Shown piece by piece: positions 30,101 to 40,279 of a stretch of DNA of 64,000 nt. The number at the start of each line of letters is the position of its first letter. The stretch's first letter is position 1. A model generated the notes under the pieces. The model was given only the letters and a program-made list of their open reading frames with translations, searched no databases and was not told the origin of the DNA. This DNA is from Hexactinellida sp. DTS-2022 (Eukaryota; Porifera; Hexactinellida): NCBI GenBank assembly GCA_028753945.1, contig JAPNXP010000004.1, positions 434,001 through 498,000 of the forward strand, read 5' to 3'. Position numbers and translations under genes: made by a program.

Positions 30101-33100
30101 TAATATAGTAGAACCTCGTTAATACGAATTTTCGGAGGAGTATAAATTTTTGGGGTTCCTTGGTGTACGTATTAACGAGGTCTATTGTATGTTGATTTGC
30201 TTAAATAAAACACTCTTAAAACGGAACACAGATATTTAGCCAAAGTTAGAAATTGTATATTTATCATTCAAACTAGACCAAGGCAGGCTGAAAAGTGACG
30301 TGAAAATGACCTGATTTACACTGAACAATTTTAGATAGCTCAAAATAATAAGCGCAATAGCAAACCACATCACTAAATCCTATATAATAACATTGGTAAA
30401 ATAAAAGTGATGAAAATTTGCTGAATAAGAACATGTGAATGCAAATGTTGTGAACAAATTGAGGTTGTTTAATGGTTTGATGATATGTTGCGAAGCGATC
30501 GATTGTCTTATGTTGCATATTAATATTAGTTAGATATTTTGACGTGACTACATATGAACAATAGTAATATGGTTTGGAAAACATGAGTTAAAAGGGAAAT
30601 TAAATTATGGAAGTGAAAGTGTTACATACTTCGCAATATTAATGAACTTTTGCTAATCAAAGTACACATATGATATTAACGGACATGTTACCAAGATTGA
30701 TTTGCAAATATAGATTATATAAATGTTGCAATCGAAGTACTAATTACGTACACAAGTCAATCTAAGAAATATACCTAATAAATGGGTATTAAGATAATTA
30801 CGGTACAATTATATGACTTCTGAATTTATAGTTGCATACCACTCTAATCACTATTATCAGAATTAATTAATATTCTTATTCTAAGAAAAATCGTTGCATA
30901 ATAAAAGTACAATTTTTTTCATTAATTCACTAATTTCCTGTCGTTTTTTGCTTAGTATAGCAGTAAAACGAATTTTTCTATAATATTTTTAATTTCAAAG
31001 TAATCTGGGCCGTAGGGTTTGGTCAATTCATCAAAATAAATATAATATTAATAATTTACTTAGAACAGGGATTAAAATAGGGTGTTAGCAACCTGTCGAA
31101 TCCGGAAAATGTCTATATTTTCAAAAAAACGTAGAAATTTCATGACTTCAATATCCGGAGCAAGCTCCTATTTTACTACAAATATTTGCTAATATTTATT
31201 GATAAAATTAAATCTTTGCGTATGCGCATAATTCACATTAAATATTTGGATTTTTACAATAAGCACCAATAAAAACTAGTCAAAGATTATCGTATCATCC
31301 AAATGCCCACTTTTCCTTTCTCAGTAATTAACCACACGGTACCTAGCAGAGACGGAACCGGTCGAGATCTCTATATGATCTATTCGATATCAAAATATCA
31401 TAATTTGTTTTGATTGAATCTGGCTCAAATAGCCCTTGAGAGCTTAGTAGTCTTAAAGGAGGCTTCCTTAAATGGTCTATGGCCATAATATTTATTCCTA
31501 AATTATATGACATGACACTACAGTAGATTCTTATTCTATTATTTATAAATTATTGCTAGCTATGATTGACCGGTCGACCGGTCGACCGGCCGGTCGGGTC
31601 GGGTCATGAAAATCCCGACCGGTTCCATCTCTGGTACCTAGTAATACGTATATAATGGGAATATAAAATTTATCCTATAAGTATAATCTCACCTAGAATC
31701 GGACTTGAAATAGTTGGAGTAGTGCTTTCGCCGCGATCCTTTCCCTTCGTTCTTTTGCTCTTTTGAAATACTTTACTGAATATATTTCCTTCTGATGAAG
31801 AGTCACCTAAAAATTTCCGCATTATGAATTCTCTCTATTATGAAAAGGCGTTTCTGATTGAATTAGTGACTTAATTAAAGTCACTGGGATTAATTCAAAC
31901 CCATTGTAAATAATGATAAAGTCCTAGTAGTGTTCGCATAATAGCAATTGCTCTATTAGCAAGTCATTTTTTTGTCCCGAAGCGAGCATTTAATGCTAAA
32001 TTTGATCCTCTAATAGCAAGTCCGCCTATTAACAAGCAAATTTCGTGCAAAATGCGACTTGCTATTAGGCGAACACCAATGTAGAATTAACATATAACTG
32101 TGTTCGTGAAAAAATTTGGTGCCTGACTATGGCACGATCAAAAGAGATTTATGTACCTAGATAACAACATACCATTCTTTTTAGTTTCAGGTTTAACTTC
32201 AACGGAATTAATGAGATTACTCGAGTTGGGACTTATGGCGATACAACTCCCAATTGTCTGAGACTGAGACCTGTTTCTATAGGCCTGTGGTTTAGGTGGA
32301 ATCCGTGCTTTAATCGGTAAAGTCTTTGTCTTGTTACAATCACTGTTATCTTTCGCAGATGGGATATTGTTATGTGACAAGTCACTCGACTCAAGCGTGC
32401 TTAAAATCGCATAATCTGAATCGTTATTAACCGCAGGTGTCGTTATTGTCGCGGTTAATAATCTCGGGGGTTTTTTAGGTGGAATTATATTTGAGTTATC
32501 AGTGATTAAAGGTGAAGACCCAACTCTCCTGAATTCCAATGGTTTTAATTCTTTTAAAGTTAATGGGTTTATCTTAGGTTTTTCATCACTATTAGCTTGT
32601 ATTTCGTCTACGTTTAATATTGTATATCCTTCGTCTGTTATTAAGTTTTGCGAGTCATTAAGTGTGGAATCTGAGTATGCGTTTAGAAGCGGCGAGAATG
32701 CCGGACAATCAACTGGACTAGCGTCAGGTGACACCGGCGTTAGAACCGTGTAATCCCCGATAGAGGGAGATTTGGGAGGTGTTACTTTCCGCGGGAGAGT
32801 GAGGCTGTGCGCGGGCGGGGGCGGGGGCAGCCTGGCGGGAGGTTTCGCGGGCTTCACAGGGGGCGGAGAGAGCGGAACCTGCTTTCTGAGCTGAGAATGC
32901 TGAGTCAGAGTATTGGGGGTAATATGGGGCTTAAGGTTGGGACGCATTGGAGGCGTAGGGAGAGACTTACAGGGCTTTGGGAGGGGGAGGGGAGGTGTTT
33001 GTAGAGGGGAGGGTCTCCTTGTGATGATGTTGTTGTTGTTTTCAGGTGAAGGGTGTTTGTTGTTGTTTTCAGGAGATGTTTGTTTGTTGTTGTTTTCAGG

Positions 33101-36100
33101 AGAAGGGTGCGGGTGTTTGTTATTGTTTTCAGGAGAGGGTTGTTTGTTGTTGTTTCCAGGAAAAGGGTGTTTGTTATTGTTTAGTGTAGGTGATGTTTGT
33201 TTGTTGTTACTGTTGTTTTCAGATGGTTGTTCGTTGTTGTTTAATGTAGGAAGTAGTTGTTTGTTATTGTTTTCCTTTTCAGAGGGCTGTTTGTTGTTGG
33301 TTAAGATAGGCGAGGGTTGTTTGTTTTTGTTGACAAATGGTTGTTTGTTGTTGTTGTCGTCAAAGGGTTGTTTGTTGTTTTCAGAAGGCTTTTTGTTGAT
33401 GTTGTTGTCAAAGGGTTGTTTGTTGTTGTTTTCAAATGGTTGTTTGTTGTTGTTGTCAGAGGATTGTTTGTTGTTGTTTTCAAATGGTTGTTTGTTGTTG
33501 TTGTCAGAGGATTGTTTGTTGTTGTTTTCAAATGCTTGTTTGTTGTTTTCAGAAGGCTTTTTGTTGTTGTTGTTTTCAAATGGCTGTTTGTTGTTGTTGT
33601 CAGGAGGAGATGGCTTTCTCTGCGGTATAATTGACACCGGGGGAGAATTAATGGCTTTGAATGGAATCGGGATTCGAGGAGGCCTCATGGCAGGTTTGGT
33701 GGGAAGGGACATTATTAATCCAGGCGTGTGTTTAGGTTTTCCTATAGAGAATAGTACAAGTTAATATAATTGGCAAAACTATCGTTAGTAGAACATGGAT
33801 AATAAGTGCTCCAAGTACATATGCTTGAAAGGAAACTTTTATATTACAAAACAGTGTATTTCAGTTCTTCTTTAGAAAAATTCGTTTTTCAATTAATTTT
33901 GCTAAACCAAATAGTATACTTACATACAGAGGTGTTCTTCTAATAGCAATTGCTCTATTAGCAAATATTGCTATAGTAACAAGTTATTTTCAATCCAAAA
34001 GCGAGCGTTTAATGATAATTTTGTTCTTCTAATAGCAAGCACGCCAATTAACAAGCAAATTACGTACTTTTATATTACGTACTAATATACTATATACAGT
34101 AAACAATGGATTTAACGACAGATCGCTAATAACGACTTTTTCTCTTGCCTAGAGGTCTGTAGTAGTACAGTCAGGTCTGCTTAATGTGAAGATATTTCTT
34201 TTGTGAACAAGCCTATGGTCCCAATTTAATAACTTACATAGGGTTTGTATTATGTTGAGAAGAAGTTTTTCATATTAAGAAGACGAAAAATTGTTCACGA
34301 TAAGCAGACCTGACTGTACTACGGATATAGTAACCTTTTTTGCCAGCCCAAAAGTGTGTCGTTAAATACAATGTTTACTATATTCTTATTAGCTTACCTT
34401 CATTGTGTAGTCTGAATGACTGTTGTACTAATCTCCTAGGGCTTATAGTTAATCCGTTTGAAATAATTTCAGCTTTGTTATTAAATTCAAGCTTCAAGTT
34501 CGAATCGTTAACAATTTGTAATTGAGACTTTGAATTAATAGATTTAGAGCGTCGAAAGGGAGAAGAATCGTTTGTCTGCGTTTGTACGACTTCGTAGTCT
34601 CCTCTCAGCTGATAGGGGGGCGGGATGGCGGGAGGGGGCGCGCGGACCTTACTGAAAGTACCCGTGTTGTGTCGCATTAGTCCCGAGTCGTACTACAGAG
34701 TATATTGTGTATAAATACAGTAGAACCTGGCCTCTTTCATAAGAACACCAGGGGAATGTCATAATACGTTCGCCTGATCCGGAATTCGTATTAACCTAAG
34801 TTGAGTAATTCATTGAAAATGGCAAGAATAATTGAATATTCATGAATGTTCATTGTGCTCACAGTCAATTGTGGATCATTTAATACCAGCGGTAGCAGTA
34901 ATATTTGACTCATTTCAGGTTCTCAAAATAATACATTTGCCAATTATATCCAAAAAAAATAGTGGATACAAGTCACACAACCGAAATTATGAAAATAAAC
35001 TTCGAGTAATTCTTGAATAATTCATGAATTCGTTAACTTAGGTATTAACCGGTGTCATTGATATTTGGAAAAGCTTTGAGGGGGACTGAAATAATGTTCG
35101 TATTAACCAGAATTTCGTCTAACGAGGTTCACTCACTCGAATAGTGCCAAATCGATAATAACAATCGCTCGTACTATTCGAGTAATACAGTCGACTCCGC
35201 TTAATAGAGACTAGACACGGTTAATAGATTTCTCCGCTTAATCGGGTCAAAGTAACCTGGTCCCGAGGTGACTTATTTTTTCGACTGTACTATATTTACT
35301 CGAATAGTAGTTAAATATAGTCAATATACCTTATTACCCATGTACAGTCGAACCTCGTTAGTACGAACACAGTGGATTGTCAAAATACGTTCACCTTATC
35401 CGGAATTCGTATTAACCAATGTCATTTGTATTTCAAAGGCTTTGAAGAGGACTGAAATAATGTTCGTATTAACCAGATTATCGTACTTACGAGGTTCTAC
35501 TTTGGTAATTGGAAAATCCTGGATTAAATTATCATAAAAACACCACATAAATACGTGAGAAAGTTAGTGAATGGATTAATTATATGTAACGTATTTTTCA
35601 ATAGCAAATAATAGTTAGGCTAAAACCAATAATGGCCTAGGCTTATAGTTCTCAATGGAAGCATTAATAATGAGCATAATTTAATTCTTACCTACTGAAA
35701 AACATATATTAACCACTACTTAAAATTTTAATAAGGTAATTACAGTAGAACCTCGTCTGTACGTAATACGAAATTCCGGTTAATACGAACACTATTCAGT
35801 CCCCTTCAAAGGATTTTCAATACAAATTACATCGGTTGATACGAATTTCAGATAAGGCGAACAAATTTAACGGTACCTTTGTGTTCGTACTAATGAGGTT
35901 AAACTGTATAAGTTAAATCCATGGTTATAAGAAAGTATAAATATAAATTGTACGTCTAAATAATGGCATTGTGATGTCTATGTAAATACAATATACTCCG
36001 CTTAATAGAGCCACCGGTTAATAAATTTTTCCGCTTAATGGGGTCAAAATTTCACAGGGTATAAATAGGACGAAATTACAGTTTGACTACAAATATTTTC

Positions 36101-37077
36101 GGCTATTAGATTTCTCCGCATAATTGGGTCAAACTACCTTGGAACAAAACTGACACTATTAAGCGGAGTCAACTGTATTTCCTTTCTCGCACCTACATGC
36201 AAACAGAGTCATTAATATAACTTGATTACAAATGGGAATACTGTATCTGACATATTACCTTCATAGTATTTACCATGGATGTTTTAGTCAATAATTATTC
36301 ATATTACGTATAGTAAGTTGTCATATATTAAATTGTTCGACCAAATCATAATATACTAGAATGTGTTATTAATAGTTGCAACAAATAATTTCATATCAAT
36401 TTAGGTACAAAACTGTTTATTGTGTAATTTGAAAGATTTTAAACCTCGTAACGAAAATACGATTTTACAGAAATCACGTGAGTTTGCTAAGGAAATTGGT
36501 GAACGAAAACACGTTTATTCTGGGCATTTATTCCCAGCCTAGGGAGCATCCTTATATGTAGACGGTCTATTTCTATTTCTAGACAGTCTATAAAACCCCT
36601 TACAAAATAAGCAAAAAATTGAAGAACGTCTATAAATTTTATAGACCAAAAGCCCCTGCCGTCTATGGGTAATACTAATGTATATGTAAGAAAACCTGGT
36701 TTAGAAATAGACGGTCTAAGTATAAGTTATTTCCAGCCTAGGGATGTTTCGGGAGATATGGAATGTGAAATTGCAATACTTACAGTTGTCCCGTTTTCTA
36801 GAGATTTGTCACAAATAATGTCATCAGCTGATCCAAATAGAGATCGAGAGGAGAGAAGAGAATCCTTACTTTCATGAGTTGAGTGGAGGTTTGTATCTGA
36901 AGAACTCAATTCTGAGTTCTCAGTTGGAATTATAAACTCGTATTTGTTAGAAATTCTCTTTTCCAGAGTCTTTTTCCCCTGTCGATTAGTTTTGTTCTCC
37001 ATATTTACAATTGCATAGAGAGTGGATTTATCTTGTTGTTCTGGTACTTCCCCAATCTCTATTTCTGAGTAACTCAT
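25687..37077 (-). CDS. RhoGAP-domain protein with Asn/Pro-rich body, 8 exons
   Basis: Exons in coding order with matching phases: 37077-36784, 34692-34398, 33741-32173, 31806-31693, 27150-26992, 26592-26456, 26195-26112, 25833-25687 (2799 nt, about 932 residues). The start is the ATG at 37077. An acceptor-like TTGCAG two bases upstream suggests a 5' non-coding exon. Residues 1-195 are Ser-rich with a proline patch (RAPPPAIPPPYQLRGDYE). The third exon (residues 197-719) is low complexity: repeated NNNKQP units, then SH3-ligand-like proline runs (PPLPLPKP, RLPPPPPAH). The RhoGAP domain is C-terminal with the arginine finger present, so the protein probably inactivates Rho-family GTPases. Proline motifs could recruit SH3 proteins. 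No close named orthologue is recognised. Confidence 0.87.
27990..28450. repeat. Interleaved pogo-like MITEs
   Basis: A MITE starting CAGTAGACCCTCGTTTATCG (about 28006) and ending TTAGCGAGGGTCTACTACTG (about 28449) encloses a complete copy of the CCTCGTTAGTACGAAC family at 28205-28363 (CAGTAGAATATCGTTAATAC to CCAGTTCAACTGTA). Just upstream, 27895-27981 is another short family (CAGTGAGTCTCCCATAACGG to TTCGAAGACTCCACTGTA). Confidence 0.6.
28875..28980. repeat. Short pogo-like MITE, 'CTCCGCTTAATAGAG' family
   Basis: The left end is CAGTAGACTCCGCTTAATAG and the right end TAGCGGGGTCCACTGTA. It is a deletion derivative in RhoGAP intron 4. Confidence 0.75.
29636..29756. repeat. Tandem repeat, four imperfect units of about 30 bp
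   Basis: The core AAATATTTAATCTGATTTGA occurs four times, separated by CTAAC or TTTCTTAC. It is intronic in the RhoGAP gene. Confidence 0.85.
31347..31633. mobile_element. hAT-type MITE with CCGGTCGACCGG subterminal repeats
   Basis: The ends CAGAGACGGAACCGGTCG and CGACCGGTTCCATCTCTG are inverted repeats with one mismatch. A perfect 8-bp duplication GTACCTAG flanks it at 31339-31346 and 31634-31641. Near the right end, GACCGGTC is repeated several times, making a GC-rich palindromic block in AT-rich DNA. It lies in RhoGAP intron 4. Confidence 0.88.
31925..32086. repeat. MITE with 'AATAGCAAGT' motif
   Basis: It runs from AGTGTTCGCATAATAGCAAT to CTTGCTATTAGGCGAACACC with inverted ends and four copies of the AATAGCAAGT core on both strands. 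A related copy is at 33930-34076. Confidence 0.65.
33000..33620 (-). repeat. Coding minisatellite, NNNKQ repeats in the RhoGAP gene
   Basis: About 25 units of 21-27 bp encode variants of DNNNKQPFE, ENNNKQSSD and NNNKKPSE. On the plus strand they read as TTGTTTGTTGTTGTT with short variable segments. Unit length is always a multiple of three, so the frame stays open for more than 600 bp. Such tracts are prone to length polymorphism. Confidence 0.9.
34165..34320. repeat. MITE with 'CAGGTCTGCTTAATGTGAA' ends
   Basis: The left end is CAGTCAGGTCTGCTTAATGT and the right end GATAAGCAGACCTGACTGTA. A longer, diverged relative spans about 49675-50055 (CAGGTCTGCTTATTGTGAAC to AGATAAGTAGACCTGACTTC). Confidence 0.7.
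34718..35115. repeat. Pogo-like MITE split by a nested element
   Basis: The outer CCTCGTTAGTACGAAC-family copy runs from CAGTAGAACCTGGCCTCTTT to CTAACGAGGTTC. It is interrupted by 34796-35041, whose ends are CTAAGTTGAGTAATTCATTG and the inverse of CTAAGTTAACGAATTCATGA. The nested element is flanked by an 8-bp duplication GTATTAAC (34788-34795 and 35042-35049), which the other family members carry once. Confidence 0.78.
35187..35503. repeat. Two pogo-like MITEs of different families
   Basis: 35187-35289 is CTCCGCTTAATAGAG type (CAGTCGACTCCGCTTAATAG to CGACTGTA). 35343-35503 is CCTCGTTAGTACGAAC type (CAGTCGAACCTCGTTAGTAC to CTTACGAGGTTCTACT). Both are in RhoGAP intron 1. Confidence 0.7.
35741..36177. 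repeat. Two further pogo-like MITEs
   Basis: 35741-35908 is CCTCGTTAGTACGAAC type (CAGTAGAACCTCGTCTGTAC to GAGGTTAAACTGTA). 35990-36177 is CTCCGCTTAATAGAG type, ending TATTAAGCGGAGTCAACTGT. Confidence 0.7.
36550..36720. repeat. MITE with TAGACGGTCTATTTCT ends
   Basis: The left end is TAGACGGTCTATTTCT and the right end AGAAATAGACGGTCTA, which are inverted repeats. It contains CTATAAATTTTATAGACC and CCCCTGCCGTCTATGGGTA. A second copy, split by the MULE element, is at about 14999-15034 plus 20612-20750. This intact copy shows what the split copy looked like before insertion. Confidence 0.78.
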
Positions 37078-40000
37078 TTCTGCAACTAATGGAAATTATC
37101 GAACTGTGAAAGTTAAATTATTTATCCATAAATATATACTCATTTATGAAAGCATATAATTTTGACAATATTAGCTAATATTGGAAGTTAGCAAAATATT
37201 AAACTAGCCCAAAAATTAGAGAATTTGAAATATTACTATAGTGTAAAACTAATATTACTGAATATTTAGCTATTCTGTGTAAAATTAATTTCACTCAAAT
37301 CCACTGTTTTCATATTTATTCATGAATGAAAGATTTCCAAAGATAGATAGATAAAGTTTTATCTATACCTAAATAATAATTTAATTATTCTACCAAGTAA
37401 ATTCTTTCATAATTACATAGTATTTTGATAACTACAAATTATTTTGTCATAAATTTTCCACATTTCAAATGAAGAATTAACCAAAAACTCAGAAAATCGT
37501 GGTTTTATACGTAATGCAAATTCCCTGAACATGTAATGAGTCGGATAATGAAATGAACTATGATTACTGATCATACAAAACAAATAATTATACATAAATG
37601 CTATCAGCTCAAGCAAGAAAGCAATTATCCTTTTAAAGTGGGAAGATACCATTTTGTCGACATTTTCAGAAGAAATTTTAGGGTAGTGTAAAACAGGATA
37701 ATTCTTACAGAAATTATTACATTCAAATTGCTTCATCAAAATTACCATAGATCAAAAGGGCTTACTTTCAAAATAATAACTCGGCTTCGTTAAGATTAAT
37801 TTTTGTGTTAAAAATGACCTTACCAGTGCTTGAAATTACACTAGGAAAGGTATTGGCCAATTCAATGAATAATAATAGTAAGTATATATGTTATGTCGAT
37901 TTTACAAAATCAACATCCAAAATGTCGATTTTGTAAATTCACAAACTTAAGTTTAAATTGAAAAATAGTCGATTTTATAAAAATCGACATTTTTAATTAG
38001 TTGATTTTGTAAAATCGACACATCAGAATGTCGATTTTATAAAATCAACATTTTTAATTAGTTGATTTTGTAAAATCGACATTTCAGAATGTCGATTTTA
38101 CAAAATCAACTAATTAGAAATGTCGATTTTACAAAATCATCTAATTAGAAATGTCGATTTTACAAAATCAACTAATAAAAAATGTTGATTTTAGAAAATC
38201 GACATATTTTATTCATTCTAGTAAAAAAATCATTTTGGTAAAAAAATTCTCCATACAAGTCGGTATATACTTGGATGAAGCGAATTCTGAACAAAATGCA
38301 ATAAAACCTAGGCTTATCCGAGTAATATAGCCAAAGTCGAACACTTGTTTTGGTTCCGTTGATTCATGTTGATTTTGTAAAATCGACATGTTGATTTTGT
38401 AAAATCGACATGTTGATTATGTAAAATCAACATTTGACATAATCGACATAACATATACTCTAGCTCCAATTAGTTTATAAATATAATTCTAAATCCGCTG
38501 AGCTCTTACAAATAGTATAATCAACTTCGGTTTATATACAGACTAAAATACGCCCTGGTGTCCGTACTAACGAGAGTTTTATATAAACTATCTAAAGTAT
38601 TGCACCATAAGTTAATCAAAATATAGATTTGGACACCATAGCTATATATAGCTGTAAATTAATTTCATAATACGTAATCAACTGTATGAAATAAAAGATA
38701 TTATGTAAAAATGCTCAATAGCAAAATAACATAATGTAACATTGTTTCTAAAATATCCCTTTTATTACTGTTTAGATCAAACCACTTATAATCCTATTTA
38801 ATGTGATAAGGATCTAAATATTGTGGCTATCCCTATTTGTCCCTGTTTCTATGGTAAAATCAGACATTTAATTGATATTAGCTTATATTACAATGTAATC
38901 ATGAATCAATGATATATAACAAAAGTAGTGGAACTCAAATAAGGATTTTTATCCTGAGTCGAATCAAATTCCCGGTGGTTTATCATTTATTTTAATATTC
39001 CGGTGATTTCTTTTTGGGAAATATTATTAACCAATAATCTGTCAAAATCTGCATGCTTGTTTTCCGGCTATCATACAATCAGACAATAATTATATTCCTG
39101 GGTTGTTGGATGTAAAATCAGAGTTATTTTGGTGAAAATATTGCCAGAACAGCTTAGAGGGAGCAATGCAAATGTGTTATGTTTGTTTGCTTATTTGAGA
39201 GAATGAAGTTTGTCATAAAAAGTTTGTCATAATTACAAATATTTATGACCTAATTGTCTCACCTAAAATCCTTGAAAAATGTCCGGATTTCACTTTGTTG
39301 AAGAACAAATTACGTTTACTTTATTAATAAGTTTATAAGTTGTACGTAAAGTACACCAACTATCGACAAGGGCCTTTATTTGTACAAGTTTGTCAGAGTA
39401 TGAACCGATCTTGTTGATACTTACACTAGACTGGTGGGGAATTCTATAATCTCACTCCAGAGTTGAGTTGACGTGTTTTATCAACAAAAGTATAATTAAT
39501 GACAATTGTAATACAATAATGGATGTTCATTGATAAACTCGAGACTTAAGTATGTCCCTACCAAAGTAACCATTATTGAGTACAATTCCTATGGAATCTG
39601 TAAACTGACATAATTCTTATAATTGAGTTTATGGGGATTCATATAAAGCAGGCTTGTCTAGTTCTTAGAAGTTATAAATCTACAGAAGTATCTGTTTGTT
39701 CAAACTAATAATTAACTATTGGGCCAGTGATTATAGGAAGTAATTTTATTATAATCGGATAATGAAGTTATTATCATTTGACCGTTGAGGTTTGTCTATA
39801 CGATTAACACAATGGGAGGTTGATAATTCTCGTTAATTAATCGGAATTAATATATTATACAGAAGGATAAATATTCAATCTATTTTAATAAATTTATTAA
39901 TTTAACAATGGCGTAGTTCCTGGGGGCAAGGTGGCAATTGACCCCTCTCCATGCTCCAATGTCAATACAGAGAGGGCGAGAATATCATTTCGCCCCGCCC

Positions 40001-40279
40001 AATTAAAGTCCCCTGGTGTACATACTAACAGGAGTTGCTGTGTTTAAAATAAGTTAAAGGGTCTGGACTTACTGAACTTATACGAAGTTCTAAGCTAAAA
40101 TGTAATCGAATATTATTGCACCATAACTAATCAAAACATATATTCTATCTATTCTATAGCAATACAATAATTCATAACACATAGTGCATATAATTAATTA
40201 ATTAATTAATCCTATTCATAAAGCTCTGTCTATACAAATAGATATTTATTTTTGATAAATTGATAATACTATACTCAAC
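37078..40279. other. Intergenic region between RhoGAP and EDC4 genes
   Basis: AT-rich, with no supported exon. It contains the foldback element at 37882-38459, a pogo-like fragment near 38520-38580 and another ending near 40040. The EDC4 promoter should lie in the last few hundred bases before 40280. No clear core element stands out there except AT-rich runs and an ATTA array at 40195-40210. Confidence 0.55.
37882..38459. mobile_element. Foldback element built from TGTCGATTTTGTAAAATCGACA-type palindromes
   Basis: The ends are GTATATATGTTATGTCGATT and TAATCGACATAACATATAC, inverted repeats. The interior is largely tandem copies of a palindrome with core GATTTTGTAAAATC joined by CAACTAATTAGAAA-like or ATTTCAGAATG spacers. 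A small relative with the same ends is at 54735-54908. It has no coding capacity and could form long cruciforms. Confidence 0.8.

Noticed and set aside
32502-33764. Plus-strand frames rich in Leu, Cys, Val or Phe
   Set aside because: They are translations of the TTGTTGTTG side of the NNNKQ-coding minisatellite in the RhoGAP gene.
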